Assembly (NCBI GenBank): GCA_900617975.1
Contig: UZAE01002013.1
Location: forward strand, 1 to 10,633
Direction of reading: 5' to 3'
Length of the DNA stretch: 10,633 nt
From: Rodentolepis nana
Taxonomy: Eukaryota; Platyhelminthes; Cestoda; Cyclophyllidea; Hymenolepididae
Shown: piece by piece, positions 1 to 7,700 of the stretch
Position numbering within the stretch: position 1 is the stretch's first letter
How the letters are laid out: every line of letters starts with the position of its first letter
Notes under the pieces: model-generated
Told to the model about the DNA's origin: nothing
Seen by the model: the letters and a program-made list of their open reading frames with translations, nothing else
The model's database searches: none
Made by a program: the position numbers and the translations under genes

Positions 1-322
1 AAATCTCTCAGAAATCTCTATGGCAGATTCTCCAACATCTAGCTAGACTCCCAGAACCAGCTAAGCTATAGCCCAGCTATCTAGGAAACGGACGTGTAGC
101 GCGGAACACGTTTATCCGGTAAGGGTATTGCGGATAAAAGCGTACACGCAGGGAGCTACTCATAATCAGGATGGGGGATTAGGTTAAACAGAGGTTGATG
201 ATTGGTCACTGTTTGTACGGTCGCTGCACACAGAGTTGTACGGCCGCACCTCCCAATCCTGGCGAGCAGACATGCAGGCATACGATGACGCACAGGGCGA
301 TAACGTGTCCCACATCTTCTAA
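1..322. other. GC-richer patch with hairpins and short open frames, unidentified
   Basis: This stretch is visibly richer in G and C than the rest of the left end. It holds two inverted repeats: ACGTGT/ACACGT at 92-97 and 106-111, and TTTATCCG/CGGATAAA at 111-118 and 131-138. It also has a direct repeat, TTGTACGG, at 213-220 and 236-243. Open frames occur on both strands, such as + 194-322 (ending DNVSHIF) and - 184-315 (ending SDQSSTSV). Higher GC content alone opens frames, so neither is convincing. It could be the edge of a gene, a repeat fragment or a structured RNA. No tRNA, rRNA or known repeat was recognised. Confidence 0.35.
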
Positions 323-1991
323 GTCAAAATACTTGGCATTTTTCCATCAAAATAACATCACCATCTAATTCCGTCATTATCGAGCGAAATTCTCAGGGTC
401 TTAATAAGCACCATTTTTTGCAACTGTTACATTCCTGAGACATTTTCTGCCTGTAGAGCGGAGCCATTTTCAATTTTGACTACCCAAGTGAATTAACATT
501 TTGCCGTAACTACCTCTTCCATTCTATATACATACAGATATTTTCATATTTCCATTCTGGAGATAAGTTGACTTCCATGTATACTTTCTATTATGTGCAT
601 TACTAAGGCTATATTTACTTGTGAAAAAATGGTAGATGCTTATAACGGCAGAAAAGTTGAGACTGTTTAAGGTAGGTATACTGTAATTTTCAAACCAGAG
701 GGAGGACGGGTAGGTAGGGGATAGTTGTGGTGTGGTTGGTGGAATTTAATCTATTCATGACTCCGATAAAGCACGAAATTACATTTTATCTCACCATCAC
801 GTCTTAAATATATAGAAATAATTTTATGCAAACACCTTCTTAGCCATTTTTCAGCTCATTATATCCTAGGGAACCATGGCTGAAAGTGCCAACTGATAAA
901 TCACCTGAATTAGGATTTTTATTGTCCTAAAGCAAATAAATCCCCTTAATTTTGAACGTCTTTCGTTAAAAAAGAAAATCTGTTTTCACCTGCAGATGTA
1001 ATTATTACTAGTTCTAGACTTACCAACGATAAATCACGATTGTTAACTATAAGATTAGGTTCCTGAACGAGTTCACTGACAGGATTTGCAGACACAATAG
1101 AATTCTTTGCAACTTTGGATAATAAGTAGTTGGCACATGGACTCCGATGCTGCGAAGACTGAAAACAATTGAGTATAAAAAACTTTACAAGAAAAAACGA
1201 TGGGCTTAATGCATGCATTCTTCCTTTTATTTACATTATGAATGAAAGTTGTTGCAGAAATAAGTTCAATAATAAATTCAAAGATTTATCTTTAGTTAAA
1301 AAGTACATATGATTCAATCTAGCATTAAAGTCTGGGTAGACAGGCTGTGAATCGTTATAAAATTTGTTTATTTTTAAAGGTTCGCAAATAAGTATGCTTA
1401 ACATTTCATGTTCGTTTCATCGAAATGGATTTTTTACTTGCTATGTGCATGTTTGTAACTCAAGAATCCTTAAATAGACACATTCTTGAATAAGGTTTCA
1501 TTTCTGCCACATGTGGAATATATAAATTGATGAGATAACAGTTTTGTAAATATTGCCATTCTCCTTTGTGTCCATTTGGATATATTTTCTTAGAATATTT
1601 AATACATACACCATTGACCACTATAAATTCATTAAGATAAGAACACATGTGGGACTAATACACGTGAAAATATTTGATGCTTATGTTAGGTAGAAAATTT
1701 GAATAAATGAAGCTTATAAAATTAATTTTCTCATTTTCTCGCTTTATAGTAATTCGATTAAAACTTATGTGAACCAAAAGAATAAAATGGGAAATAAATT
1801 TTGCATAAAAGAGCGCACAAATATAAATTGATTCAAAATAACTAACCTCATGATATTACTTTAGCTTTCGACGAGTCGGCAGTTATTGAATATCAGAAAA
1901 TAAATCTAGTAATGCTCTGTTTTTATTAATTCGAAATTTAAATTATATGTAAGGATAATCAACAAAAAATTAGTATATCACGAATTTAATT
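323..1991. other. AT-rich non-coding stretch left of PSMB2
   Basis: Apart from the possible exon at 1024-1158, no coding region or RNA gene is supportable here. The sequence is AT-rich with frequent stops in all frames. The motif CACATGTGG occurs twice, around 1509-1517 and 1644-1652; the first is part of the palindrome CCACATGTGG. The PSMB2 promoter must lie in its right part, but no convincing core element stands out. Confidence 0.6.
1024..1158 (-). CDS. Possible internal exon of an unidentified minus-strand gene
   Basis: A strong acceptor (ACTCAATTGTTTTCAG) and a strong donor (TTG|GTAAGT) bracket 45 open codons, phase 0 at both ends. The peptide begins SSQHRSPCANYLLSK and ends VNNRDLSL; no family was recognised. 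An alternative donor, CTGCAG|GTGAAA, lies 34 bases further on (exon end 990). The frame is open across the exon in otherwise stop-rich AT-rich DNA. No flanking exon is certain, although an open frame at 184-315 could follow in phase. This may be a real exon of a gene running left out of the window, or chance. Confidence 0.3.
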
Positions 1992-2014
1992 TCTCTTGAA
2001 TTGTTTTACGGCAG
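1992..2014 (+). promoter_or_regulatory. Candidate splice (or trans-splice) acceptor upstream of PSMB2
   Basis: A pyrimidine-rich stretch ends in GGCAG at 2010-2014, and a second AG follows in ATCAG at 2021-2025. The PSMB2 ATG is at 2063. The arrangement looks like a 3' splice site in the 5' UTR. It could end a 5'-UTR intron or accept a spliced leader, which flatworms add to many mRNAs. Only the acceptor-like sequence is seen; its use is inferred. Confidence 0.35.
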
Positions 2015-2062
2015 CTTTTAATCAGCGCTGCAACCAAACCGTCTGACTTTGCTACTTTCCCG

Positions 2063-2650
2063 ATGGAGTATGTAATAGGCATTGCTTTTAAGGATTTTGC
2101 TATTGTAGCTGCTGACACACGCGTAAGCCAATCAGTTATTACGTTGAAAGACGATGCTGACAAAACATTTGAACTCAGCAAGCATTGTTTGATGCTTGCC
2201 TGTGGTGAACCCGGAGATTCAATTCAATTTGCCGAGTTTATTCAGCAGAATATGCAGTTATATGAAATCAGAAATGGTTACGAATTGTCTCCATTTTCTA
2301 CAGCTCACTTTACCAGAAGAAAACTTGCTGACGCTCTACGTACAAGAAATGCTTACCATGTTAACTCGATTCTTGCTGGTTATGACACTGAGCGTGGAGC
2401 AAAAGTCTATTATATGGATTATCTGGCTTCACTTATTGATTTGCCATACGCTGTACATGGACACGGGGGTTATGTAACGCTTGGAATTCTTGACAGTGAT
2501 TATGATCCTGCTATGAATATGGATGCTGCTCTTAATCTCTTGAAAATGTGTGTTGCAGAACTTCGAAAGCGTTTTCTGCTCAATTTTGATCGCTTTATTG
2601 TAAAAATAGTTGATAAAGATGGTATTAAACGCCTTCCTGATCTTGTTTAA
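2063..2650 (+). CDS. PSMB2: Proteasome subunit beta type-2 (20S core beta-4), complete, intronless
   Basis: This 195-residue protein is a non-catalytic beta subunit of the 20S proteasome core, which degrades ubiquitinated proteins in cytosol and nucleus. It matches the beta-4/PSMB2 family along its whole length. Visible family blocks are MEYVIGI at the N-terminus, LKDDADK (28-34), GEPGDSIQFAEFIQ (48-61), QLYEIRNGYELSP (65-77), FTRRKLADALR (83-93), LAGYD (104-108), YYMDYLA (116-122), HGHGGYVTLGILD (132-144) and RFLLN (170-174). As is usual for PSMB2, there is no propeptide and no catalytic N-terminal threonine. Human PSMB2 has 201 residues, so this copy is full length with a slightly shorter C-terminus. 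The start is the ATG that gives the family N-terminus. The reading frame has no intron, whereas the human gene is split into several exons. A poly(A) signal follows 12 bases after the stop. No frameshift or key-residue loss is visible, so it looks functional. Confidence 0.96.
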   Translation: MEYVIGIAFKDFAIVAADTRVSQSVITLKDDADKTFELSKHCLMLACGEPGDSIQFAEFIQQNMQLYEIRNGYELSPFSTAHFTRRKLADALRTRNAYHVNSILAGYDTERGAKVYYMDYLASLIDLPYAVHGHGGYVTLGILDSDYDPAMNMDAALNLLKMCVAELRKRFLLNFDRFIVKIVDKDGIKRLPDLV

Positions 2651-2661
2651 ATTTGTCATTG

Positions 2662-2667
2662 AATAAA
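2662..2667 (+). promoter_or_regulatory. Polyadenylation signal of the proteasome gene
   Basis: A canonical AATAAA lies 12 bases after the PSMB2 stop codon. T-rich sequence follows at about 2692-2710, as expected for a downstream cleavage element. The 3' UTR would then be only about 30-40 bases. Signal and spacing are visible; use of the signal is inferred. Confidence 0.75.
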
Positions 2668-3670
2668 CCGTTTCCTTACATTGAATATGTCGCTTTTTAT
2701 TTTGCTTGTCTACCTATCGTAGTTTTGTGCTTTATGCCTCTCTACAATATTCATTTTAATTTTCTACATAACTAGTCTTTGGTTTTTTTTCCTTTTCTGC
2801 CTTAGAAATATTTTTATATTTTTCAATTTACTTTATGTCTTCCTTTCACTCGTAATTAGTTGTTGTAGCATCCATTAGCTGACTATTTATACCTTGATAA
2901 GCATTTTATTGGTAACAGGGAGTAGCAGTGGTTCGAGAGTTCTTAAAAGATAGTGAGTAGAGGGGGAGAATTGAGACAGAAAGGGGAAGGAGGCGTTGGG
3001 CCCTTTGAAAGCAGTGCATCGTCACCTCTTGGTGTTACTTAAGATTTCTTTGCATTATTTCAATGCGACATTTTATTTATCTTCAGTTTAGTACGCTCGT
3101 ATTCATTCCAGTTGGGTTCGTGGATTGAAGGAAGGACAATTATATTTCTGGTTTTTATTAATGATGGTGGTTACTCTATTACCTTTATTATTATCCGTTT
3201 CAAGGTAGAAAACGTCACTCTATTAAGCTTTCGTAAAAAAGAACTAAATAATTGGGACGGTTAAATGGTTATAAACTCAGTACCTCTTCATATAATTTTC
3301 GAATTCATGCTACTCAACTTATTCTTACTTTACTGTTTCTTATTTTCACTGTTAGGCGTTTGAAAGTGACCTAGCAAATTTATGTGCACCAAGTTTGATG
3401 GTCTGTAATGTCAATTCAACGCGTCCTTTTATTAGAATGTCTGTGATAGCAAGGTATTAAGGTGTGCTCCTTAACTCAGGGGGGAATTCTAGCTTTTATT
3501 ATTGAAGTTGTTCGTTTTCTTTAGCTGGGTTATATGCGCGGTGCTATTATTAAGTCTTGATGCTTGTTTTCTTCTTATCTTAATCTCTACACGAGCCCTG
3601 TAATCATAAAAAGGAGAAAAAATACAGTTTTAAAGGTAGCTTTTTCCGTTTATTTAACGCTGTATATGCA

Positions 3671-3696
3671 TATATATATATATATATATATATATA
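3671..3696. repeat. (TA)13 microsatellite
   Basis: Thirteen perfect TA units are visible. They are preceded by TGTATATGCA, which extends the alternating purine-pyrimidine tract to the left. Confidence 0.95.
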
Positions 3697-3812
3697 AGTG
3701 GTTTGGAACTTAAGCTCTATTGGAGCGAAGTGACAAGTTGACGGAGTGACTTCATTTGGGAGAGAAGGAGGAGGAAGAGGAGGAAATCTAACAGCTCATA
3801 AACAGCAGAAGT

Positions 3813-3839
3813 GGGGAGCTTGGGGGAAGGGGAGGGGGT
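3813..3839 (+). other. G-quadruplex-type motif in polypurine DNA
   Basis: Four runs of four or more G, separated by short loops (AGCTT, AA, A), fit the usual G4 pattern. It lies inside a purine-rich region of about 150 bases (3750-3890). Folding is inferred from the pattern only. Confidence 0.7.
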
Positions 3840-4035
3840 GGAGTTCAAAGTCGAAAGAAGGTGGGGGTGGGGTGGAGAAAGAATTTCATTTTGGTTAGTA
3901 GTGGTGTTGCATGTATGTATAGATAAGGACAATGAAGTAATTCGAACCTACACTCACTCTTCGCTAAATTCATTTTTTCCCGTCTCGTTACACCTGATTG
4001 ACTCATTTACACTATGCTATGGATTGAAATAAGTT

Positions 4036-4057
4036 GGGAGGGGGAGGGGAGGGGAGG
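4036..4057 (+). other. G-quadruplex-type motif just past the junctophilin poly(A) signal
   Basis: Runs of 3, 5, 4 and 4 G, separated by single A residues, form a compact G4-type motif. The motif is on the + strand, which is the template strand for junctophilin, about 40 bases beyond its candidate poly(A) signal. A role in slowing polymerase is possible but not shown. Confidence 0.7.
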
Positions 4058-4097
4058 CAGGGAAGAATGGGAAAAAGAGAAGGAACAGGGATATTGC

Positions 4098-4103
4098 TTT
4101 ATT
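4098..4103 (-). promoter_or_regulatory. Candidate polyadenylation signal of the junctophilin gene
   Basis: AATAAA on the minus strand is the nearest canonical signal after the junctophilin stop, giving a 3' UTR of roughly 400 bases. Pyrimidine-rich sequence follows in the transcript direction. A second AATAAA lies further on at 3649-3654. Which one is used cannot be told from sequence. Confidence 0.5.
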
Positions 4104-4402
4104 CTACACGAAAGGAACAAAAATTGGCGTAAATGGTTTTATGGTATTCACTGGTTGTTGCTATATTTGGTTGAGCAAATGGGCTTTATACTCTTTCAAC
4201 CGTCCTTCTATTAAATCCGAAAAAAATCATCCGATCAATAAAGTAGAGTCAGACGAGATCCGAAAGCCTATTGGCTACCCATTTTAAAATAGAGATATCC
4301 AACGTGCATTTGTGATTGGCGCGATCGAAAAGGAAAGTAAATCGCTGCTGAAAAGATTTAAGTAGATGGGATTGTTAGATAAATGGTGCGCCCTTGAACA
4401 CT

Positions 4403-4416
4403 AGCTGCCGGCAGCT
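4403..4416. repeat. 14-bp perfect palindrome in the junctophilin 3' UTR
   Basis: AGCTGCCGGCAGCT is its own reverse complement. Short outer arms ACACT (4398-4402) and AGTGT (4421-4425) add a possible second stem. It lies about 80 bases after the junctophilin stop codon and contains two CAGCTG-like half sites. Confidence 0.85.
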
Positions 4417-4496
4417 GTTCAGTGTGGAAAGGAGAAAGCAAAGCAAACGAAAGAAGGCCGATTGATCGAAAGGCTGGGAAAGGAAATGAGAGCTAT

Positions 4497-4748
4497 TTAT
4501 GTTCTGGGAGGTCGAGGGGGCACCGATGGTGTGGAACGAGAAGCAGCGTTTGCGGCGCGCAGCGCCTTCTGAACTGCTTCCGCCGCTGCACTTGCCGCTG
4601 CGCGTTTTTCTTCGGGTGTCAAATCGGCAACTTGACCTGTTTGGGGTCCCATTTTGCCAGCGTTGTTGATCAAATTGATAAAGAGGAAAGCCAGGAAGAG
4701 GTTGAACAGTAATACCAGCACAATCACGATGTTAGCGCACAGCCAATC
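4497..4748 (-). CDS. Junctophilin exon F (membrane anchor, unusual tail and stop codon)
   Basis: The acceptor is TCTTCTTTTAG|GAT, in phase 0 with exon E; 83 codons and a TAA stop follow. Residues DWLC lead into a span of about 23 hydrophobic residues (IVIVLVLLFNLFLAFLF and neighbours), typical of the junctophilin ER/SR anchor. The protein then continues for 56 residues: a hinge, an Ala-rich helix beginning TPEEKRAAASAAAEAVQKAL, and a Pro/Arg-rich end SVPPRPPRT. Known vertebrate junctophilins stop at or just after the anchor. Confidence 0.82.
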   Translation of the reverse strand, partial: DWLCANIVIVLVLLFNLFLAFLFINLINNAGKMGPQTGQVADLTPEEKRAAASAAAEAVQKALRAANAASRSTPSVPPRPPRT

Positions 4749-7700
4749 CTAAAAGAAGACACCAATTATTAAAATTTGATATCAGTATTATTGCACTTCT
4801 ATACTCCCCTGCTTACAATAATAAACTGCGCTCATTTGCTCCCCAGTTCCAAAATATTAAATTTCATTTTGAATAATAGTGCTTTTTATTTTTAGGAGTG
4901 AATGGAAATGCTTTCCTCTCCCCGTTAAACATGTAACTTCCACTCGTTTCACCAGAATAGCGGGCAAATAAGTGCTGAGTTAGAATCTATTTTATCATTA
5001 TCTTTGTGGCATTTAGTTAAAGAATGCAAAAGGCTACATTTTACTGAAATATTTGCGTTAGTGAATTTGTAGCAGACCAATTTTGATTTGGTGATAAAAG
5101 GAAGGATACTTTCAGGGATGCCTCAGTAAATAATCGACATTAGCATCAGATGAAGATCATCATGTCAAGTAAGTAGTTCTACTTGTTGTGACCTTTGTTT
5201 TGCGAAAAAAATCAGCATTCCTCAGTAGATTCGCAAGAAATTGCCTTGACTTTCTCCCGTCCTAGGCATCACAAATGTGTGTATCCTTAGATGGGAGGGG
5301 GGGGGGGGGGTAGAGGGGAGGTTGATGGATTGATGAGAAACCTTCAACACTAATGCTAATACGAAACAAATATTGGCCCTACTATGAGTTTTGGGGTAGA
5401 GAAGTCCTCGAATTCATCAAGCTTATTAAATGAGATTACAGTATTTGTTAAAGTATGGGCAAACTCCTTTTAATGATTTAAAGTATATTAACCAATAAGC
5501 AATGCGTGTATTTCGATAATAGTATCCTTCCTATGATTGGCTGAGCTTAGGTGGTTGGCCTTTATCGGTTGAAATTATGAACCAATAAATAAGTGGATTT
5601 CAATTGATTGGTTAGTGAAAAGCCAATCATTGGAGTAAACAAAAACCTACCTTAATATCTGCCAATCGAATGATGATTTCTCCACGTTTCTTTCGTTCTC
5701 GATCGAGGAGAAGTTCGTGTCGTCTTTGTTGTCCCAGTCGGCAGACCTCATCTCGAGTCAGGAATCCACCAATACCAAGTCTAGGTGCTCCAGGACCACC
5801 CTTGCTTAGCAACATTCCTTCCACTCCCTTAGAAACATCTGGCATACTGGCTTCCAGACCTCCTTTAAGCAGATTTCCAACTGATTCGATTTTGTACGCA
5901 TCTGGGAGTGGTAATAACTCGCCAGTATCGAAATCCGCTCCCGTTCCACCAGCCAATCGTCGCGCTTCATCACCTACTTTGAATCGTCGATCAGGCCTAA
6001 AAGTATGAAGACATATTTTATTGTAACTTCCTGTATACATCGTTATATCTGTTTATTCATGGAGATTCTATCTGCCTTTAATTGTCTATTCTTATAAAAA
6101 GTTAATAGTAACTGCAATTCTCTGCCATATTTACCATTCTGGAACTGTGTCCATTGTTAATGAGATTGTTTCCAAGGGTTTTGGCGTTCATATTCAACCC
6201 TTATTTGGTTGACTTGTTTTAACTCTAAATAAATATCAACCATAATGTTTGAATTACCATAAAATAAACGGAATAAAGTATGCATCTATAAGCATGCGAT
6301 TATGAAAGACTGTTTACCCCCTACTTCCCAAGTGTTTCAATAAGTATGATTATTCATTTACTATTTATTTTAATAAGAAACCATTAAAAATTGGAAGTAA
6401 TGTTCTTGGTTGGTGGTGGTGGGGGGGGGAGGGAAAGGCGTCAAACGAGCCCTCTTTAGCATTCTTCGATTTCTAATCAAGAAGGTGAGTTCATTGTAAC
6501 ACAACTAAATATCTGTTTTTCAACGTGTTTTCTTTGTTTTCTACGCCCTTTCTGCAGGAATTTCATGACCTTGACATTCAATACAAATATCATTTTTTGT
6601 CAAAGGGCAACTTACGAGACAGCATGACCACGTCTCAAGGCGCCAGTAGCTCCACTAGCATTTCCTTTTCCCAACAACGCACCAGCTTCAGATGCTCTAG
6701 TCGGCTGAACTCTCTTCTTCACTCCATCCTCAATAATATATGTCTCCACTAAATCTTCGGTGCTATGATGAACATCATCCAAATTGGAGGAGAGTCCAGG
6801 TATTGCAAAGCGCTTTTCACCAGCCGGATTCCCTAGAGCCGAGGCTGGAGAAGAGGGAGAAAGACGTGTTCCAGGTCGTTGAAGGGTGGACATTTTACTG
6901 CTTGCCTGTGGAGTAGCAACACCGGAGGGTGGAGTGGTTAGAATTGAGGGGAGGGTTCGTCGACGGGTCATCTTTTTCTCTGTTGAGGTGAGTGGAATTT
7001 TTCCCGATTTCATAAGATCGAAGGCCGAGAGGGGTGGCGGGCCTGTGGCACCGGAAGTGGCAGCTCGAACCGCGGGTCTACCCTGAGAGACTCTCTGTTC
7101 GTTGATTGGTGGAGGAGACTTTGAGATACTGCTGACAAACTCCATAGTGGCTGTGTGAATCTTGACATGGGGAAGGCAAAGTGGTCGTCAGACTAACAGT
7201 TTTAATTGTCAATCAATCAAAAAATTCCTTGAAATTACGCCCAGAGACTGATCAATATGTTGTTTAAGTCGAGCATGATTTAATTTCAATCGTAGATGAA
7301 ATAAGTGTTAATATTTCTGAACAACATCTGACAAGCGGAATGACAGTTTTTCATTAGCATACTTTTGGGAAATTTCATTTCGTTCAGATTCATCGCCTTT
7401 GATTAAAAGCTATATGTTATTAGTTGTAAATTAATATGATAGGGATCAAATTACAGTCTTTAACTCCAATCTTTCCTCATCTGCTTGCATTTTAGTGTCT
7501 GTGCTCTGGCAAGACACTGCTTATGTGCTCTAATTAATCTATTCAACTCCGAATAATCGATTTTCAATTCTTTACTAATGCTTGCATTAAAATTGAGTTT
7601 TTAATAGCACTTTTCTGGAAAAAATTTGGCAAGAGTATCAAAAGTAGAAGACTGCTCTTTTCTGGCAATATAAATCAATTCACCAAACTCAAATCTTTAT

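Larger units (their letters stand above)
2668..4496. other. Intergenic region between the convergent PSMB2 and junctophilin genes
   Basis: No gene is supportable. The left half is AT-rich. The right half holds a (TA)n tract, polypurine DNA, two G-quadruplex-type motifs, the probable junctophilin 3' UTR with its poly(A) signal, and a palindrome near 4403. Open frames on the + strand around 3811-4214 come from purine-rich low-complexity DNA. Confidence 0.65.

Noticed and set aside
1460..1648. Open frame of 62 codons on the minus strand with several Cys
   Set aside because: No family was recognised and no good donor occurs before its stop. It could not be joined in phase to the exon candidate at 1024-1158. 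Length and AT-rich setting fit chance.
1978..2659. Open frames on other frames and strand across the PSMB2 gene
   Set aside because: PSMB2 matches its family over its full length, so the overlapping frames are shadows.
2063..2690. PSMB2 as a recent processed pseudogene
   Set aside because: The frame is complete, there is no poly(A) tract after the AATAAA, and no flanking duplication is visible.
2920..2960. tRNA B-box-like GGTTCGAG
   Set aside because: No matching A box, acceptor stem or cloverleaf could be drawn around it.
3811..4214. Two overlapping + strand open frames rich in Gly, Trp, Glu and Arg
   Set aside because: They are created by purine-rich low-complexity DNA and G runs; the protein sequence is repetitive and matches nothing.
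4422..4712. Open + strand frame opposite the last junctophilin exon
   Set aside because: It is antisense to a well-supported exon with correct splice sites and phase.
1525..5340. Hammerhead-ribozyme-like TGATGAG words (about 1529 and 5330)
   Set aside because: The required CTGATGAG...GAAA core and flanking stems are absent at both places.
5670..6008. Open + strand frame, Ser/Pro/Arg-rich
   Set aside because: Antisense shadow of junctophilin exon E, whose phase-matched splice sites decide the strand.
6525..7086. Open + strand frames opposite exon D
   Set aside because: Antisense to exon D; no recognised domain and no splice support on this strand.
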